Source: Verrucomicrobiales bacterium (lineage in GTDB: Bacteria; Verrucomicrobiota; Verrucomicrobiia; Limisphaerales; F1-12-MAGs170). From it: a DNA stretch of 48,894 nucleotides. How positions within the stretch are numbered: the stretch's first letter is position 1; each line of letters starts with the position of its first letter. The notes under the pieces are model-generated. The model was not told the DNA's origin, made no database searches, and saw only the letters and a program-made list of their open reading frames with translations. The stretch is taken from positions 1 to 48,894 of the forward strand of contig SXMN01000052.1 in the NCBI GenBank assembly GCA_005777315.1, written 5' to 3'. Position numbers and translations under genes: made by a program. Below are positions 45,301-48,894 of this stretch, in pieces.

Positions 45301-48300
45301 TGAAGGAAGTCCCGACGGAGGCGCTGCCGTCGCTGACGGAAACTGTGATTGTGGAAGTGCCGTACTGACCGACTACCGGTGTGACATTGACAGTTCTGGA
45401 AGCCCCGCTTCCGCCGAAAACAATGTTCCCCACAGGAACGAGGGTGGCGTTTGACGAACCTCCCGAGACTCCAAGGCTCGAAGTGGCGGTTTCAATGTCT
45501 CCGACGGTGAAGGAAAGCGGGCCAGTCGAAGTGTCCTGATCAATCGTTTGGTTTGAGATGCCGGTGATGGTGGGAGGGTTATTTGGAGGTGTTCCGCAAG
45601 CCTGGATGGAGTTGGCGCTGTATCCGGAAACGTTGGCTGCCGAAACCACATAGCAGTAATTGATGGCACCGGACAGGCCCGTGTCCGTATAGCTGGTGCC
45701 CGTCAATCCCGTTGAGATCGTGGTGTAGGGAACGCCGCCGGTGGTGGATCGTTTCAAAAGATAGGAACTGGATCCGGTGGCGGCATTCCAACTGACCACG
45801 AGTTTGCCTGGACCGGCTGTGGTGGAAACAGCCACTCCCGTCGGAGCAGCCGGAATTGTAATTACACTGATCTCGCTCGAATCTGAACCGGGCGCGCCGG
45901 AGACACTTTGCGCAAAAACCCGGTAATAGTAAGTGGTCCCATCAGCCAACGGGGAGTCCGTGAACGAGGTCATGAAAACAGGTGAAAGGGTCGAATAAGG
46001 ACCGCCAGAAACCGTGGCACGCTTAACCTGGTACGCATAAGCCCCGGTCGGCGCACTCCAGAAAAGATTGACCGACGCCACTCCGCCGATTCCGCCGAAG
46101 CCCGTCGGTGCCGCTGGCCCCGTCGTCGCGCTCGCGCTGCTCGAATCTCCGCTCGTCCCGCAGGAGTTGGAGGCGCTCACCACGTAGTAGTAGGTCGTAC
46201 CGTCCGCCAAACCTGTGTCCACGTAGGAAGTGGCCGTGGGATAAGAGATCGTCGAGTACGATCCGGCGGCGCCGGTTGATGAGCGTTTCACTGTATAACC
46301 ATAAGCGTAGGTTGCAGCGGACCAATTGAGTGTGATCTGCCGAGTTCCCGCCACGGCTCCCAAGCCGGTTGGAGTGGCGGGCGTCTGACAGGTGTATGTG
46401 ACGTACAAGGTGTAGGGGCCGGTCCCGCCTGAGTAATGCCGGACTCGAATATAGTGAGTGCCCGAGAACACAGAGGCGCTTGTGTCGAAGTTGTTATCCA
46501 CACCGGCATCATCGTCGGAGGCCAGGACGGTTTGAGAAGGGTTGAGGATGTAGCCGTAAGTATCGGTCGATCCCGTGGTGTAGGCGCGAAGCGTTCCTGT
46601 TCCCGGGACGCTCACTGCGAACCAATCCTCGTCTCCGGAATAATTGATCGAGCCGGACAAACTTCCGCCGAGTGAAATAGACGCTGCCGAGCCCGCGCTG
46701 TTCCCATAGTCATCGGAAGAGGTCGTGGAAACGTTCAAGGTGTAAGCGCCCGTCCCCGTGGAAGAATAGTGATGGACGCGGATGTAATAGGTACCCGCCG
46801 ACACCGAATAGCTAAAACTGAAATTGGGATAAGGGTTATCATCGCTGGATGTCAGTTCACTTCCGGAAGAATTCAGGAGGTGACCATAAGTATCCGTGCT
46901 GCCCGTGGAGTAGGCGGTGAGCGTTCCCGGCCACAAAACATCGACTCGAAAATAGTCCTCGTCCCCGGCGTAACCGATGTCTCCGCTGACGGATGAGTTC
47001 GCGCTGACTGAGTACGCAGCCCCGATCGAGTTGCCGTAGTCTGGCAATTCAGCCAAACCGACTCTTGGCCGGGGGCGGCGACCTTGTAAAGCCACCGATC
47101 CGCCTTCCGTCGGCGCGGTCGCGGCTGCGTCCGAGGGCGGCGCGAGGATTTGGATGTCGGTCGAAGTGACATTGGCCGAGTTGGCCTCGATGGGAGTCCG
47201 GCATTTGTAAAAGGTGCAGTGGCGCACCGAGTAATCCCCTCTGGGAGAGAGAACCGCGATCCCTTGTTCGGCGTAGCGGAACTCCAGATTCTCGATCACG
47301 GTTCCATTATCCACGCCGTCAAGACCAAGCGCCGGCATGGCAAAGGAGTGCGTCGCCCCCGCCGGCAGCACATGGACACCAACGGAATCGTCGAGTTCGG
47401 AAGTCAGATAGGCCGTGCCTTTGGGCATCTCGAGAGTTCCAGAAACTGTGAGCGATGCTCCGGCGGCAAATTTCACCACGGCACCCTCGAGGATGCGGGT
47501 TTTTCCGCTGAGGTGCGCCGCTCCGACAATGTGGTAGGTAACTCCCTTCTCCAGCGTGACGTTCTCGGTGGTGCTCGCCAGATAGTAATCGAGGACGAGC
47601 CCCTTTGGTTGATAGGAATCTTGAGCGACCAGGATCCGGCCCGGGTGAGCCGCAGATGCAAGAGTGCGCGCCCTGGGCAAAACGCGCTCCAAGCTAGCGC
47701 GCTGGACACTTCGGCTTGACGGCGTTTTCGCGGGTTCGGCGACCGGCTCGAGCACAGCCCTGGCTGCCGGGTAATCGACCGACTCGATGAGAAAATGTCG
47801 ATCGCCGACAGTGTGCCAGCGCTTCGCCACCGCCACGGAACCTTTGGAAAACACGCGCACTCGACTGCCCTTGCCGTTATTGTCAACGAGGGGGTTGAGC
47901 CGGTCCGCTACGCGTTTGTGCTCAAATGCGTTGCCGGTCCCGATTCGCATCGAACCAAAACTCAACGACTCGTCGATCACATCAGGCTCCGCCATCTTTT
48001 GGCGTCGGGACTCGTCGGCTTCCCGTTTGATGATCTTGGCCTTCTTTTCGGGAACCGGCGGCACGAAGAACTCCGACCAGACTTCAACTCGCGTTGTCGC
48101 GGGGTTCAAATCGAAATCCTCTGGCGCAGGCAATTCACCATTGAAGAATATGACATCCTGTTCCAGTCCCGCCTTTGTGTAGGTGTACCGCACATCCGCT
48201 TTGACGTCGGCGAACACGTCCGGGTACACGACTTGATTGGGTGGATAGAAAACCGCTTCCGTATCCTTCGCTTCCGCGATCAGGACGCTCTTCCCGGATT

Positions 48301-48775
48301 CGGTGTCGAAATAGCTGAGGCCCAAAACGTGGCTTTGCAACCGCTTCCCGTCCACGGTGGTAAGATCAACAGCGGAAAGGCTGTTCAAGTTGGACCGGAA
48401 AACGACCTTATGACCCGCCCGTCGGCCAAGGATGAAGCCGTCCATGACCTGTAGTTCCTCTTTCGCCTGTATTTGCCTGCCGTCCTCGTCGTAGTAAAGC
48501 CCCGTCTCCAACTGAATGTATGCTAAGTTCTCATTTGTCGCAGGGATCTCCGGAGCGCCGACATCACGCAGCGCCGATGGCGTCTTGGCAGAGACCTGGC
48601 CGATGGCATTGGTTTCCAGTGTCCATCGGGCATGGTGCAGAAACTTGTCCGGTTTCTGGTCGTATGGAGCCCGCTCGCGAGGAGTGGAGTCCGAGCCGTC
48701 GTCCATTGGTGCGTCGGCAACTCCGTCCGCTCCGAATGCGACGAGGTTGAACGCAACTAGTACTCCGTCAGTCAT
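42331..48775 (-). pseudogene. Very large surface protein with PPC, FN3 and chitobiase-C-like domains, cut by two frameshifts
   Basis: The main frame runs from 48775 to TAA at 43811. From N to C it has the rest of a signal peptide (LVAFNLVAFGADGVADA), an uncharacterised region, a beta-helix-like stretch, two PPC domains (GDEDYFRVDV, GDEDWFAVSV), three fibronectin III domains (GLADGTTYYYVVSA), an Ig-like domain, and chitobiase/hexosaminidase C-like units (VYYTTDGSTPTTSS, IRYTTDGTLPTPSS). Homology then continues in a second frame (TYQYSLLSYNFTPTTWTR to LTGNK, about 43840-43560) and a third (ASSRVINIGQRGTCYID to GRPPTNAVIP, 43560-42331). The full protein would have about 2145 residues. The gene is 31 nt upstream of the C39-RHS gene and may have been its operon partner. 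The N-terminus was altered by an IS630 insertion. Confidence 0.8.
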
Positions 48776-48894
48776 CAAATGAGGGGTAAAGTTTCTTGAG
48801 TTTGACGCGGGCATCGTCGGTGGTGAAACGCCAGTTGATTTTGGAAGAGGGCTGATTGCGACGCCGGGTCCAGGCGGCGATCTCTTGGCGCAGG
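48768..48894 (-). mobile_element. 3' end of an IS630-family transposase (continues beyond window)
   Basis: The minus strand encodes LRQEIAAWTRRRNQPSSK and INWRFTTDDARVKLKKLYPS followed by FDD and TGA at 48768-48770. This is the conserved C-terminus of IS630/Tc1-mariner-type DDE transposases. Only about 41 residues are in the window. A CTAG at 48757-48760, 10 nt after the stop, fits the known target preference of IS630 elements (insertion at TA in CTAG). Confidence 0.85.

Overview
The window looks like a chromosome segment of a Verrucomicrobiota bacterium of the Pedosphaera/Limisphaerales type. This is inferred from gene families alone: three single-gene type II secretion/prepilin-like proteins with a C-terminal H-X9-DG motif, a PVC-type membrane-bound dehydrogenase with HEAT repeats and a CxxCH haem site, zinc-ribbon Ser/Thr kinases with WD40 tails next to an ECF sigma factor, IPT/TIG proteins with a typical verrucomicrobial C-terminus, and large RHS proteins with a C39 peptidase domain. 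No rRNA, tRNA or CRISPR was seen.

Positions 1-9100 hold a secreted protein made of exact 165-codon repeats (minus strand, 3' end outside the window), an xseB-dxs operon (minus), a carboxylesterase and a secreted protein with eight IPT/TIG repeats (plus). Positions 9180-17500 hold an ECF sigma factor broken by one in-frame TAG, a prepilin-like protein, a complete Ser/Thr kinase-WD40 protein, a truncated second kinase copy and a DUF362 protein. Two copies of a 158-bp palindromic repeat bracket the prepilin-kinase-DUF362 block. Positions 17700-30000 are mixed: prepilin-like genes, a DUF5009-type acyltransferase, an esterase, a PanB-like protein, the PVC cytochrome, a cyclic-nucleotide-binding protein, a remnant of an amidohydrolase, a GrdB-family selenoprotein whose UGA codon is followed by a bacterial SECIS-like hairpin, and a TIM-barrel sugar isomerase.

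Positions 30000-48894, all on the minus strand, form an RHS polymorphic-toxin island. The 3' end of an IS630-type transposase abuts a very large cell-surface protein (PPC, fibronectin III and chitobiase-C-like domains) that is cut by two frameshifts. Next come a C39-peptidase protein and a 1565-residue RHS protein separated only by an in-frame TAG. After these lies a series of partial RHS genes, each with a different C-terminal toxin-like domain followed 5-7 nt later by a small multi-pass membrane protein, the likely immunity protein. Two toxin domains look like zinc-dependent phospholipase C relatives and one like a permuted papain fold. A ParE/RelE-type toxin-antitoxin pair occupies one cassette position. 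The layout suggests repeated recombination between RHS cores that displaces old toxin/immunity cassettes downstream.

The most interesting points are the selenoprotein with its SECIS hairpin, the RHS cassette array with membrane immunity proteins, the three genes interrupted by a single in-frame TAG, and the IS630 insertion that replaced the start of the surface protein's signal peptide. All family calls were made by eye from the sequence; no database search was run.
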